Below are positions 8,574-16,100 of a stretch of 64,000 bases of DNA, piece after piece (position 1 is the stretch's first letter; every line of letters begins with the position of its first letter). The DNA comes from Deltaproteobacteria bacterium (lineage in GTDB: Bacteria; Desulfobacterota; Binatia; UBA9968): assembly GCA_016210115.1 (NCBI GenBank), contig JACQUW010000292.1:1-64000 (forward strand), given 5' to 3'. The notes below the pieces were generated by a model. It saw nothing but the letters and a program-made list of their open reading frames with translations. It did no database searches and had not been told where the DNA came from. A program made the position numbers and the translations under genes.

Positions 8574-9203
8574 TCATCGGATGCGCGAGCTCTTCGCTCG
8601 GGCGGCGGCTTTTACCTCAAGTCCGAGCGGCGCGGAGGAGAGGCCGCGGACGCCGCCGCTGTTGGTCGGCGGGGGCTCGCTGACACCGAAGCGTCGCGCG
8701 ACGCTTATCCAGAGACTTTCGTCCAGTTCGGGCGCTTTCTGTCCGGCCTTATTCATTTCTCTTCGGATAGAGTCCAGACAGGCCTTCGCATTACCGCGCG
8801 AAGCGCGGGGAAGCGCCAGTAACTCCTCTATCTCGCGACGAATTGCCGCAAACCAATCTGCGGCAAAGCCATGCTCGGTTGCAGCCTGTCCGGGCCGAAG
8901 GAACGTCTGGAGTCCGGCCAGGACGGCGGCCAAGATGCTCACCGTGCCGGCGATCAGGCGGACAGGGATGCTTAGCTTATCCTGGCCAATGTCCGCGAAG
9001 ATCGTGGTTCCGACGATGCTGGACAGAATAACCGTCGGTATTCCCAGATAATAGTAGTGCTGTCGCCGCAACCGTTCGGCCATAATGTAATAGGCGGATT
9101 GAGCGGCGTAAACTCTTTTGCGCCACTCCTCCAGGAGACGCTCGGCCTCTGTGGTCCAGCCGTCTCCGTTCGGCACGATGATTCTGTCAGTCTCTGCCTC
9201 CAT
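8574..9203 (-). CDS. SLATT/DUF4231-type two-transmembrane protein, standalone
   Basis: 209 residues. A helix rich in Trp, Arg and Glu (LLEEWRKRVYAAQSAYYIMA) precedes two membrane segments (about residues 52-70 and 81-101), then a helical cytoplasmic part (EHGFAADWFAAIRREIEELL). This is the pattern of SLATT domains, 2-TM proteins often found with nucleotide-signalling defence systems. No cGAS-like synthetase, SLOG or TIR gene is nearby, so a defence role is not shown here. The last dozen or so codons lie in a diverged repeat copy, and the C-terminus (EVKAAARAKSSRIR) looks unrelated to the domain. An ORF on the other strand (8581-9051) is a shadow. Confidence 0.65.
   Translation of the reverse strand: MEAETDRIIVPNGDGWTTEAERLLEEWRKRVYAAQSAYYIMAERLRRQHYYYLGIPTVILSSIVGTTIFADIGQDKLSIPVRLIAGTVSILAAVLAGLQTFLRPGQAATEHGFAADWFAAIRREIEELLALPRASRGNAKACLDSIRREMNKAGQKAPELDESLWISVARRFGVSEPPPTNSGGVRGLSSAPLGLEVKAAARAKSSRIR
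8578..8617. repeat. Diverged half-copy of the 5-kb inverted-repeat element
   Basis: Aligned by eye to 5121-5160: 33 of 40 positions identical, starting CGGATGCGCG and including CGGCGGCTTTT. It lies at the 3' end of the SLATT gene and encodes its final residues. No left arm was found beside it. Confidence 0.6.
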
Positions 9204-9505
9204 GGTGTCCTCCCCTCAAAGTAATTCAATCAAGGGTAGGGCACGGCCACTGAAGACCCTGTAATCGCCTCAACGACCGCCCGCCAGAAAGAGTGACGTG
9301 CCCGAAACTTCGGCCACTAGACTATCCAATAAGCACCTCGTAGTCAATTCAGAGGCGCGGGCGGTTTCAAGGCAAAGATGGACTCTGCTCCCGCTCTGGG
9401 GTATCAACTCTGTCAAACTCACCGGCTCTGCAGGTGTCGCATTCTTAAGGGGGATTCGCTAACTCTTGTGGCACAGAAGCGGTTCTGTTAATCTCACGAA
9501 AATTT
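9204..9505. other. Divergent 302-nt intergenic region
   Basis: Lies between the SLATT gene (leftward) and a lipoprotein gene (rightward), so it should hold both promoters. I see no clear -35/-10 pair, tRNA, hairpin or conserved short ORF in it. Confidence 0.5.
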
Positions 9506-10171
9506 ATGCTGAATACGCTGAAAATACTATTCTTGGTTTTTCTGTTTTTCTCGTGCAGTCTGCCCAATACTTTTGACAGCAGGCATTCGGGTGACTTGGG
9601 AGCGAGGAAAATCAGACGGATCGCGGTTTTTCCTTTGGATCCTGTTTCGCAAGCGGAGAAGGACAAGATCGCCTATTCTGCTGCCCCTAGACCCGAAGAG
9701 AAGCCCCTCCAGGAGGGGGCGCCAGTGGTTGTTCAGAACCACCTGTATTTCACAATGTCGTCGCTGCCTCATTGGCAGATTATTTCAGAGCGGGAGGTGC
9801 GGGAGATTATTTCTGCTGTTCCTCCTGGACCGGAAGGCAATCGGGCCAAGAGGTTGGGCGAGCTTGTCTATGCCGATGCAGTCATTTTTACGCGACTCAT
9901 CCGGTACCGGGAAAGGGTTGGCGAAGAATGGGGAGCTAAGAGCCCCGCTTCAGTCGCCTTTGTCCTTGATTTGTGGGATGTCCGCAGGGGGGACCTGATT
10001 TGGTCCGGTCGTTTCGACGAGACGCAGAAATCCCTGAGCGAGAATATTTTTGCCATCGGGGACTACTTCCAAAGGGGCGTCAAGTGGCTGACGGCTGAGC
10101 AACTAGCTCTTGAGGGCATCAAGAAGGCGGTCAATAACCTGCAACAAACTCTCTATCGCGGAGCGAGCTAA
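9506..10171 (+). CDS. Predicted outer-membrane lipoprotein of unknown function
   Basis: 221 residues with a lipoprotein signal peptide (MLNTLKILFLVFLFFSC; lipid-modified Cys at 17). The mature part starts with a low-complexity linker, then RRIAVFPLDPVS, a segment SLPHWQIISEREVREII, GELVYADAVIFTRLIRYRER, and FVLDLWDVRRGDLIWSGRFDE. This order (a strand with AVFPL, a helix for a protein-name-like lookup, then strands around DA..V and W.G) recalls the LpoB/CsgG/GNA1162 lipoprotein folds, but the match is too weak for a name. No partner gene is adjacent. Confidence 0.6.
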   Translation: MLNTLKILFLVFLFFSCSLPNTFDSRHSGDLGARKIRRIAVFPLDPVSQAEKDKIAYSAAPRPEEKPLQEGAPVVVQNHLYFTMSSLPHWQIISEREVREIISAVPPGPEGNRAKRLGELVYADAVIFTRLIRYRERVGEEWGAKSPASVAFVLDLWDVRRGDLIWSGRFDETQKSLSENIFAIGDYFQRGVKWLTAEQLALEGIKKAVNNLQQTLYRGAS

Positions 10172-10208
10172 AGCGGTCCCCCTCTCCCTCGCGCCCCCTC
10201 GACCAGGC

Positions 10209-10688
10209 TCAGGGCACGCTTTCGGGTAAATGACGGGAGGCTTGTCTGCCGTTGTCCGAAGCGCGACAGTCGCTGAGCGCCAGGAAAGATTTCAACGTGA
10301 TGATGAGCGCTCGCAGCAATTCCTTATCCTGCGAATGGAGCAGAAAATTGCAGAGCCGCAGGGCCTCCAGTTGTTGCGGCGAGTAGCCTTCAACGGCTAT
10401 TTTCGGCTTTCGGCCGCGGCCAACAAACAACTGGTCGAGGATGCAGTTGCCGGAAACGCTCACCGGGCAGCGGTCCGTCTCTTCGAGTACTGCTCCTGAT
10501 TCAAAGAATGAGGTGACAGGCACCCCGAGCGCGCCGGCGACTTTCGACAGGGTGCGTACGGTAGGCGCGATGCGGTCATTCTCCAACCGAGAGAGATAAG
10601 AAACCGCCATTCCTGTTGCCGCTCCCAATTCGTGCTGGGTCTTTTTCGACTGCAAGCGCAGTTTGAGGAGTTTCTTCCCAACGCTCAT
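10209..10688 (-). CDS. XRE-family transcriptional regulator
   Basis: 159 residues. An N-terminal Cro/C1-type helix-turn-helix occupies residues 2-62 (VGKKLLKLRLQSKKTQHELG, then GMAVSYLSRLENDRIAPTVR). The C-terminal half is a helical region (PQQLEALRLCNFLLHSQDKE) without a recognisable ligand-binding domain; it has CPVSVSGNCILDQ in the linker. A strong Shine-Dalgarno (GGAAGGAGG on the minus strand) precedes the ATG. It is divergent from the secreted protein gene at 10927 and may control it and itself. Confidence 0.85.
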   Translation of the reverse strand: MSVGKKLLKLRLQSKKTQHELGAATGMAVSYLSRLENDRIAPTVRTLSKVAGALGVPVTSFFESGAVLEETDRCPVSVSGNCILDQLFVGRGRKPKIAVEGYSPQQLEALRLCNFLLHSQDKELLRALIITLKSFLALSDCRASDNGRQASRHLPESVP

Positions 10689-10741
10689 ATCAGCCAGCCT
10701 CCTTCCGAGATGTTAACGTCAGGGCATCCTATTAACATAAA

Positions 10742-10794
10742 AGTCAATCCGCCGCACATATTTTCCTTGACTTTCCTGGTAGAGGGGTAGTCAA
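10742..10794. promoter_or_regulatory. Three AGTCAA/TTGACT half-sites, possible XRE operator
   Basis: AGTCAA at 10742-10747, TTGACT at 10767-10772 and AGTCAA at 10789-10794 lie in the divergent region between the XRE gene and the next gene. The last two form a dyad with a 16-nt gap. A TTGACT can also serve as a -35 box, so operator function is speculative. Confidence 0.25.
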
Positions 10795-10827
10795 ATCGCC
10801 TGTCTCTCTCCACGCGAGTCGGGCCCC

Positions 10828-10868
10828 CCTCCTTTTTCCTCCCCCGCAAGGGGGGAGGAAAAAGGAGG
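10828..10868. repeat. Perfect 18-bp inverted repeat, strong hairpin
   Basis: The arms CCTCCTTTTTCCTCCCCC (10828-10845) and their exact reverse complement (10851-10868) flank a 5-nt loop GCAAG. It sits in the XRE/secreted-protein divergent spacer, about 60 nt before the start of the latter. There is no T-tract in the plus direction, so a simple terminator is unlikely. It resembles the purine/pyrimidine-rich hairpin repeats that are dispersed in many genomes. Confidence 0.75.
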
Positions 10869-10926
10869 GAACGGGGAAGGTAAGGCTGGGAGGACGGAAA
10901 TACCTGACGCAAAGGAGAAAGTTATC

Positions 10927-11607
10927 ATGATCGCAAAACTATCCGCATTGAGTTTCCTGGGTTTCTTTTTTCTGACTGCCAACGCGCCTCAGTCGGACGC
11001 TCAGCAGCCGCCGGCGCCGCCGGTGAAGATCAATGCAAAGTTTCGCTATTCGGTCAAGTTTGTCTGCGGCCACGCGCAGGAGCCCAAGCCATGCGAGCAA
11101 TTCCGGCAAGGCGGCGATAGCAGTGGCGAAGTCATCTGGATTTGTCCCGGCTCTACAGTGCCTGCAGGAGCCAATGGCGCTCAAGTTGTCAGCGGTCTTT
11201 ACGCTACGGCAATCAATGTGAGTAATCCGGGAGGGCCGAGACGAGGTGAAACGGGGACGGCCGTTTTTGCAAAAAAATTCGCCATCGCATTGCCATGGCA
11301 GAATTCGGGTCCGGTGTCTCGTTTTGAGAGGGCAATTCTCGAGGCCGATCATGCCTTCGAGATCGATTGCGAGGAGATTGCGGCAAAGTTCTCGCGGCCG
11401 TCCTCTGATAGCTCGACTCCCACGCCGTTCCCGGTCTTTCTCAAAGGGTTCCTTCTGATTGTGAGCCCGGTTGAGCTGGATATCACCGCCGTTTACACGG
11501 CGCGGGGATCGGGCGGAGTTTCGACCATGGACGTTGAAATCATTCAGCCGCGGAAGCAGGAGCAGGTTGTCATAGCGGAGATCCCCGCTGAGATACCGAC
11601 GGATTAG
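10927..11607 (+). CDS. Secreted protein of unknown function
   Basis: 226 residues with a Sec signal peptide (MIAKLSALSFLGFFFLTANAP) followed by a Pro-rich segment (QQPPAPPVKINAKF). The mature protein is beta-rich with two Cys close together (FVCGHAQEPKPCEQF) and later IWICPG and FEIDCEEI, so disulfides are possible in the periplasm or outside. It contains VSGLYATAINVSNPG and a C-terminal LIVSPVELDITAVYTARG. I recognise no family. The start has AAAGGAG about 10 nt upstream. The upstream XRE regulator is divergent. Confidence 0.6.
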   Translation: MIAKLSALSFLGFFFLTANAPQSDAQQPPAPPVKINAKFRYSVKFVCGHAQEPKPCEQFRQGGDSSGEVIWICPGSTVPAGANGAQVVSGLYATAINVSNPGGPRRGETGTAVFAKKFAIALPWQNSGPVSRFERAILEADHAFEIDCEEIAAKFSRPSSDSSTPTPFPVFLKGFLLIVSPVELDITAVYTARGSGGVSTMDVEIIQPRKQEQVVIAEIPAEIPTD

Positions 11608-11658
11608 AAAACCGGAAAAACGGGAAATGGAGGAGTGGGGGGGACAGCCTGTCACCTC

Positions 11659-12660
11659 TCATTTTCCGTAGAGCTTCTGAATGAACCCTTCCCGCTCGAT
11701 CTCGTTCAGAAGAGTGAAATCCGTGAACTCCGCGATGTCCTTGTGTGGGACTCCAAGCTCTTCCAGGATGTTTTTCACCCCTTCCAGTTCCGCGCGGGGA
11801 ACGCGAGGCATCCGTTGGGAAAAGAAATCGTAGGTTGCTGCAATGGTCTCGGCATCACCGACCCGTAGATATCTTCTGAGAACGTTGATGGTTCCGGCTT
11901 TGTTGGTCTTGATGTAGTGAATGGCTTCGATCTGGGCCTTGATCATGTTCTTGGTTAGAGTCCGGTTTTGCTGCAGGTAGGGTCGGGTCATTATCAGAGA
12001 AGTATTCGTGTAGGCGCCGAAATCCCCGATATCTGCTAGAACATTCATCCCTAGCTTGCGAGCCTGGAAGATTTCCGGATAGGACTGCACGGTGGCATCG
12101 ATGCCCCCGCTCATCAAGGCTGCCATTCGCGCCGCGGTCCCGCCGGATTGGATAATCGTTACCTCGCGGGGATCGATCTTCCAGGTCTTGAGGGCCATCC
12201 TGACGGCAGTGTCGTTAGACCCTCCGAAGCGTACGATTCCGATTTTCTTTCCGCGAAGCTGCTGCGGGTCTTTGATTTCCGGGCGGGAAATCATTTGGAA
12301 AGGGATCTTATTGTCCGATGTCGCGACGATCACAGTCGGCGCCCCGCGCGATGAAGCCTGAATTGCTGCCGAGGCGGCTGTCTGAGTCATGTGGAGGCTT
12401 CCTCCGAGCAGCGCCTGGAGGTTGGCTGAGCCACCACCGATCAACAAGATTTCCAGATCGATGCCGTATTTCTTGTGGATTCCCGCTTCCTTATTAACCC
12501 AGAGAGGAAGTTGATACCCGGCGGTACCGCCATAGCTTACCCGAAGAGAGGCGGTGTCGGCGCCATACGCAAGCCTGAAGAGTGAGGCCACGGCCAAGAC
12601 AAAGAACACCACAGTCCGTTTGAAGCTGTTTGTTGCGTGCAGAAACACTCTCTCTGTCAC
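11659..12660 (-). CDS. NMT1/SsuA-like ABC substrate-binding protein, orphan
   Basis: 333 residues: a Sec signal peptide (RTVVFFVLAVASLFRLAYGA) and a type 2 periplasmic-binding fold with the NMT1/TauA/SsuA pattern (LRVSYGGTAGYQLPLWVNKEAG, then the GGGSANLQALLGGSLHM region, LRGKKIGIVRFGGSNDTAVR, and AALMSGGIDATV). These bind small sulfonates, pyrimidine precursors or aromatic acids in the periplasm. No permease or ATPase gene lies nearby, so transport partners are elsewhere or the protein is a sensor. Ligand unknown. Confidence 0.85.
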   Translation of the reverse strand: MTERVFLHATNSFKRTVVFFVLAVASLFRLAYGADTASLRVSYGGTAGYQLPLWVNKEAGIHKKYGIDLEILLIGGGSANLQALLGGSLHMTQTAASAAIQASSRGAPTVIVATSDNKIPFQMISRPEIKDPQQLRGKKIGIVRFGGSNDTAVRMALKTWKIDPREVTIIQSGGTAARMAALMSGGIDATVQSYPEIFQARKLGMNVLADIGDFGAYTNTSLIMTRPYLQQNRTLTKNMIKAQIEAIHYIKTNKAGTINVLRRYLRVGDAETIAATYDFFSQRMPRVPRAELEGVKNILEELGVPHKDIAEFTDFTLLNEIEREGFIQKLYGK

Positions 12661-12740
12661 CTGACAGCGCGTTACACTATAGCATCTATGATTCGATCGG
12701 CCAGATTGTCAAATGACCCGCCCCTCGTTCTCGTGCGATT

Positions 12741-13334
12741 TTACTGAGGCGCTTCCTCCGCGAGCTGCAAGGGCTTTCCTAAGACCTCGCCGAGATGCTT
12801 TGCCAGCGGCTCCAATCTCCTCTTGCTTCCACGATCGAGAAGGACGGTCTCGCCGTTTTTCACGACCAACCGCAGGGACGGCACAGGAAACCGTTCGGCA
12901 GCCGATGAGCCCGCCACGGCGAAACCGCTGTAGACGCGATCGATTCCCATCCTGATGGCAGACAACTCATCGTAATTCAGATGGAGTCTGGTTCTGCCAA
13001 AAATGCTTTGTCTTTGGAGCTCTACCCTTTGCTTCTTATGATCGAAGACGATCAGGCGCTTCAGCGAAAAGAGAAAAACGGAGATACCAAGGAGGATCAG
13101 ATTCATGACCGGAAAATACCACAGCGACGCAGCGGGACCTTCCAATCCTCTTTGCCGGATCGCCTCCACAATCGGCACGGAGATAAAAAGCAGAGCGGTC
13201 GCGACTCCAAAGCAGAGAAACGCTGGAAAACGGGCGCCTCTCCAAACAAGAACAAACCTCTCTGCATCCTCTGCGGCGACCCGAAATCCCAGCCGATTTC
13301 CTATCGCCTCGAAATCGGCTGGGTTGCCGTCCAT
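12741..13334 (-). CDS. Two-transmembrane protein with a PH-like C-terminal domain
   Basis: 197 residues. Two membrane segments (FPAFLCFGVATALLFISVPI and WYFPVMNLILLGISVFLFSL) are followed by a beta-rich part (LIVFDHKKQRVELQRQSIFG, then LRLVVKNGETVLLDRG), as in bacterial PH-like membrane proteins. No known role. The gene is alone between the binding-protein gene and cofH, all on the minus strand. Confidence 0.6.
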   Translation of the reverse strand: MDGNPADFEAIGNRLGFRVAAEDAERFVLVWRGARFPAFLCFGVATALLFISVPIVEAIRQRGLEGPAASLWYFPVMNLILLGISVFLFSLKRLIVFDHKKQRVELQRQSIFGRTRLHLNYDELSAIRMGIDRVYSGFAVAGSSAAERFPVPSLRLVVKNGETVLLDRGSKRRLEPLAKHLGEVLGKPLQLAEEAPQ

Positions 13335-13342
13335 AGTAAAAA

Positions 13343-13392
13343 ACGGAAGTCAGAGATAGGAGGTCGGAAGTCGGAAGTCAGAGGTCAGGAAA
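13343..13392. repeat. Short direct repeats of the GGAAGTC/GAGGTC type
   Basis: The stretch contains gaagtcagag, gaggtcg, gaagtcg, gaagtcagag and gtcagg in succession, so a 7-10 nt unit is repeated several times with drift. It lies between the stop of cofH and the start of the membrane protein gene, both on the minus strand. Confidence 0.5.
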
Positions 13393-13457
13393 TCTGAGCG
13401 GGAGACAGAATTTAGAATGTAGAGGGCAACCTCCGCCCTCCAACCTCAAACCTCCAA

Positions 13458-14750
13458 CTATAGCCCGCTCTTTTTCCTGGCCTGATAAAAGTCCTTGAAA
13501 CGATAGTCCTTCTGCCGGATCAGCTCATGGTAGGAGCCAAATCGTTCCGCCGGGTTTGTCACTTTGTCCAGTGGGTCCGGTCCCTGATCGACTTCAAAAA
13601 CTCTGAGCGTTTTATAGGCGGTCGACCGCTCGGCTGGCGTTCGGCCCATCTCGCGGATCACGTGGCGCATTTCGGACGGTCTCATCAACTGGCCGTGAGC
13701 CGCCCCCGCCGCTGTGGAAATGCTCTCGTTCATCAACGTTCCGCCGAAATCGTTCGCTCCCGCCATCAGGCTGATCTGCGCAAATTTTGGTCCTTCTTTG
13801 ACCCAGGAAACCTGCAGGTTAGGAATCCAGTTGTTAAGCATGATCCGCGATACGGCGTACATCTTGATCACTTCCGCGCCGGTAGCTCCCGCTCGCAGAT
13901 CCAAGATTCTTTTTCTGAAATAAATGGGCGCCTCTTCAAAGACAAAACTTAAAGGAACGAATTCCGTGATCCCTCCCGTGCGCTTTTGAATCGCCCGCAG
14001 CAGCGCGAGATGCGTGGCTTTCTGATATGAATTTTCGATGTGGCCGTACATAATAGTGGAGGTCGTCGGAATACCCAGTTCATGCGCGGTCTCGATGATT
14101 TCCGTCCATTGAGCCGTTGAAATGCGCCCCGGTGAGATTCTCTCCCGAATTTCATCGACCAGGATTTCAGCAGACGTTCCGGGGAGACTGCCGACGCCGG
14201 CTTTCTTAAGCGCGCTGAGATAATCCCGCGCGGAAGCACCGGTTAGGTTACAGCCGTATAAGACTTCTTCCGGAGAAAAGCCATGGATATGAATATCGGG
14301 CAACGCGTTCTTTATGGCCTCACAGATTCGAACGTAATGCCACCCGTCCATGGCCGGAGCCAGTCCGGCCTGAACACACACCTCCGTGGCGCCCAGGTCC
14401 CATGCTTCCCGGGCGCGCCGCACGACTTCCTCGGTCGGCAGAAAATAGCCCTCCTCCCCCAGGTGTCCCCGGCTGAAGGCGCAGAAACCGCAGGCTTTCA
14501 CACAGACGTTCGTAAAATTGATATTCCGGTTGACCACATAGGTTACGAGATCCCCGACGGTCTTTTTGCGCAGATGATCGGCCGCAGCGACAATGCTCAT
14601 AAGGTCCTGTCCCTGCGCGTCAAATAGCGTGGCGCCCTCTTCGATTGAAATATCAGCTCCCCCAAGGGCGCGATCCAGAGCAAGCCCGACAGCCGGGCTC
14701 ACGCCGGAAAGAAGAGCATCAAAGGATTTTTGAAGATTCGTTGTATCCAT
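13458..14750 (-). CDS. cofH: CofH-type radical SAM enzyme, F420 (deazaflavin) biosynthesis
   Basis: 430 residues. The radical SAM motif is NFTNVCVKACGFCAFSRG (CxxxCxxC). Further CofH-like blocks: FLPTEEVVRRAREAWDLGAT, EVCVQAGLAPAMDGWHY, GTSAEILVDEIRERISPGRI and the end ANDFGGTLMNESISTAAG. CofH couples 5-amino-6-ribitylaminouracil with tyrosine-derived fragments to build the Fo chromophore. MqnE and MqnC are relatives, but the first motif and the middle region fit CofH better. CofG is not in this window. def lies upstream on the same strand. Confidence 0.85.
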   Translation of the reverse strand: MDTTNLQKSFDALLSGVSPAVGLALDRALGGADISIEEGATLFDAQGQDLMSIVAAADHLRKKTVGDLVTYVVNRNINFTNVCVKACGFCAFSRGHLGEEGYFLPTEEVVRRAREAWDLGATEVCVQAGLAPAMDGWHYVRICEAIKNALPDIHIHGFSPEEVLYGCNLTGASARDYLSALKKAGVGSLPGTSAEILVDEIRERISPGRISTAQWTEIIETAHELGIPTTSTIMYGHIENSYQKATHLALLRAIQKRTGGITEFVPLSFVFEEAPIYFRKRILDLRAGATGAEVIKMYAVSRIMLNNWIPNLQVSWVKEGPKFAQISLMAGANDFGGTLMNESISTAAGAAHGQLMRPSEMRHVIREMGRTPAERSTAYKTLRVFEVDQGPDPLDKVTNPAERFGSYHELIRQKDYRFKDFYQARKKSGL

Positions 14751-14797
14751 ATGAACAAATCGTCCTTATTTCTGATTTCCCCAAAAGCGCTTTGTGA

Positions 14798-15331
14798 TTA
14801 CTTGTTCGTCCAGTAGCGCGCGAGTTCCAGCGTGTAGGTGAGGGTCAAAAGGTCTTTCATGCGATCCAGGTAAACGTTCCCTTGGAGATGATCCCACTCA
14901 TGTTGGATCACTCGCGCATGAAAGCCGGACGCCGCAAAATCTAAGTCCCGGCCGCTGCGGTCGACCGCCTGCACGCGGATATCTTTGTGCCGGGGTACCC
15001 GGCCCCGGAGATCGGGAATGCTAAGGCATCCCTCCCAGTCTTCCTCCATCTCATCGGAGACGGGAGTAATCTGCGGATTGATCAGGACCGTCAAAGGCAC
15101 ACTGGGTTTTTGCGGGTAGCGCGGGTTGTCCGCCACCTCCAAAACCGCGATTTGCTGGGATTCATGGACCTGTACGGCAGCGAGCCCGACCCCGTCGTAT
15201 TCTTTCATGGTCCCGATCATGTCGTCGATTAGCTTCTGGATTTCAGCAGCATGGATGCGATCTTTGGGCAAAATGCCGGCGGTTCGGCGCAAAACGGGAT
15301 GTCCCAGCCTTGCCACTTTGAGAATCGACAT
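14798..15331 (-). CDS. def: Peptide deformylase
   Basis: 177 residues with the three deformylase motifs in order: GVGLAAVQV (GxGLAAxQ), EGCLSIPDLRG (EGCLS; Cys is a metal ligand) and QHEWDHLQG (HExxH plus Glu). It removes the N-formyl group from nascent proteins using a catalytic metal. Standard length. It stands upstream of cofH on the minus strand and is not next to fmt, its usual partner. Confidence 0.96.
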   Translation of the reverse strand: MSILKVARLGHPVLRRTAGILPKDRIHAAEIQKLIDDMIGTMKEYDGVGLAAVQVHESQQIAVLEVADNPRYPQKPSVPLTVLINPQITPVSDEMEEDWEGCLSIPDLRGRVPRHKDIRVQAVDRSGRDLDFAASGFHARVIQHEWDHLQGNVYLDRMKDLLTLTYTLELARYWTNK

Positions 15332-15501
15332 TGCACGTTTTTAGCATAGGTGGAAAGCTAGCGGAAGAGGTTCGTTCTCCGCGACGGATTTAAATTGCTC
15401 CGGCGCGAAACACTGAGACGCCGAGCGAGCGTCTCCCGACGCGAGGAGACATCGCCTGCTGAAGTGACTTCAGGGTAGCAAAGCCCAGAGCCGCATCTCG
15501 C

Positions 15502-15531
15502 TTGACAAAATGGACCTTTTAGGTCTATAAT
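15502..15531 (+). promoter_or_regulatory. Consensus sigma-70 promoter of the suf operon
   Basis: TTGACA (15502-15507), an 18-nt spacer and TATAAT (15526-15531): both hexamers are perfect. It lies about 45 nt upstream of the Rrf2 start. This is the best promoter match in the window. Confidence 0.85.
15513..15525. promoter_or_regulatory. Dyad operator inside the suf promoter
   Basis: GACCTTTTAGGTC is a perfect inverted repeat (GACCT-TTT-AGGTC) placed entirely within the -35/-10 spacer, ending just before TATAAT. A dimeric repressor here would block RNA polymerase. The Rrf2-family regulator encoded immediately downstream is the obvious candidate, which would make the operon autoregulated. The pairing of site and protein is inference. 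Confidence 0.6.
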
Positions 15532-15576
15532 TTTTTTGAATTTATGAAAACCGGGAGAGTAGAGAGAAGCTCTCTA

Positions 15577-16098
15577 ATGAATGTGGGGCGGCGTGTCGAC
15601 TATGCGGTTCGCGCCCTTTCTTACCTGGCGGGGCAGCCGCAGGGAAAGATCGTGAGCAGGGCGGATATCGAGGAAAAGCAAGGCATACCTTCCTATTATC
15701 TTTCCAAGATTATGAAGGACCTTGTGGCTGGAGGACTCGTCCAGTCCCACGTGGGATCCAAAGGAGGCTTCACTCTGGCGAAGGCTCCGGACAAAATAAG
15801 CATCAAAGAGGTTTACGAAGTTGTTGAAAGACCTCTGGTGCTCATGGAATGTCTGGAGATGGGAAAGAGTTACTGCTCCTATTGCTCGGTCTGCACGCAA
15901 ATTTCGATTTGGGAACAGGCGCAAATCGTGCTGGCCAATTTCCTCGCAACCATTTTTATTGGAGACATTGCCGACCGCGATGGGCTGCAGGAGCGCCTGG
16001 TGAGGGAACGCCAAGAATCGAGGGGTGGCAGGAGCATTTTGGGGCGCCTTGCGGTTTCGGCGAGGGCGGCAAGCACAACGAGAATGCCAAAGGAGTGA
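15577..16098 (+). CDS. Rrf2-family Fe-S-responsive regulator
   Basis: 173 residues from the preferred start MNVGRRVDYAVRALSYLAG, which matches the N-terminus of the family; the ORF-track start at 15544 adds 11 residues. The winged helix includes SYYLSKIMKDLVAGGLVQS and the wing GSKGGFTLAK. Cysteines for an Fe-S cluster are C-x7-C-x2-C-x2-C in the MECLEMGKSYCSYCSVCTQ region, a spacing unlike E. coli IscR. A GAGAGAAG Shine-Dalgarno precedes the start. It sits 2 nt before sufC, and it likely senses Fe-S status and represses the suf promoter. Confidence 0.88.
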   Translation: MNVGRRVDYAVRALSYLAGQPQGKIVSRADIEEKQGIPSYYLSKIMKDLVAGGLVQSHVGSKGGFTLAKAPDKISIKEVYEVVERPLVLMECLEMGKSYCSYCSVCTQISIWEQAQIVLANFLATIFIGDIADRDGLQERLVRERQESRGGRSILGRLAVSARAASTTRMPKE

Positions 16099-16100
16099 AG

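Noticed and set aside
8574-10688. A defence island around the SLATT gene
   Set aside because: The neighbours are a lipoprotein, an XRE regulator and aspS. No nuclease, synthetase, TIR or toxin gene accompanies it.
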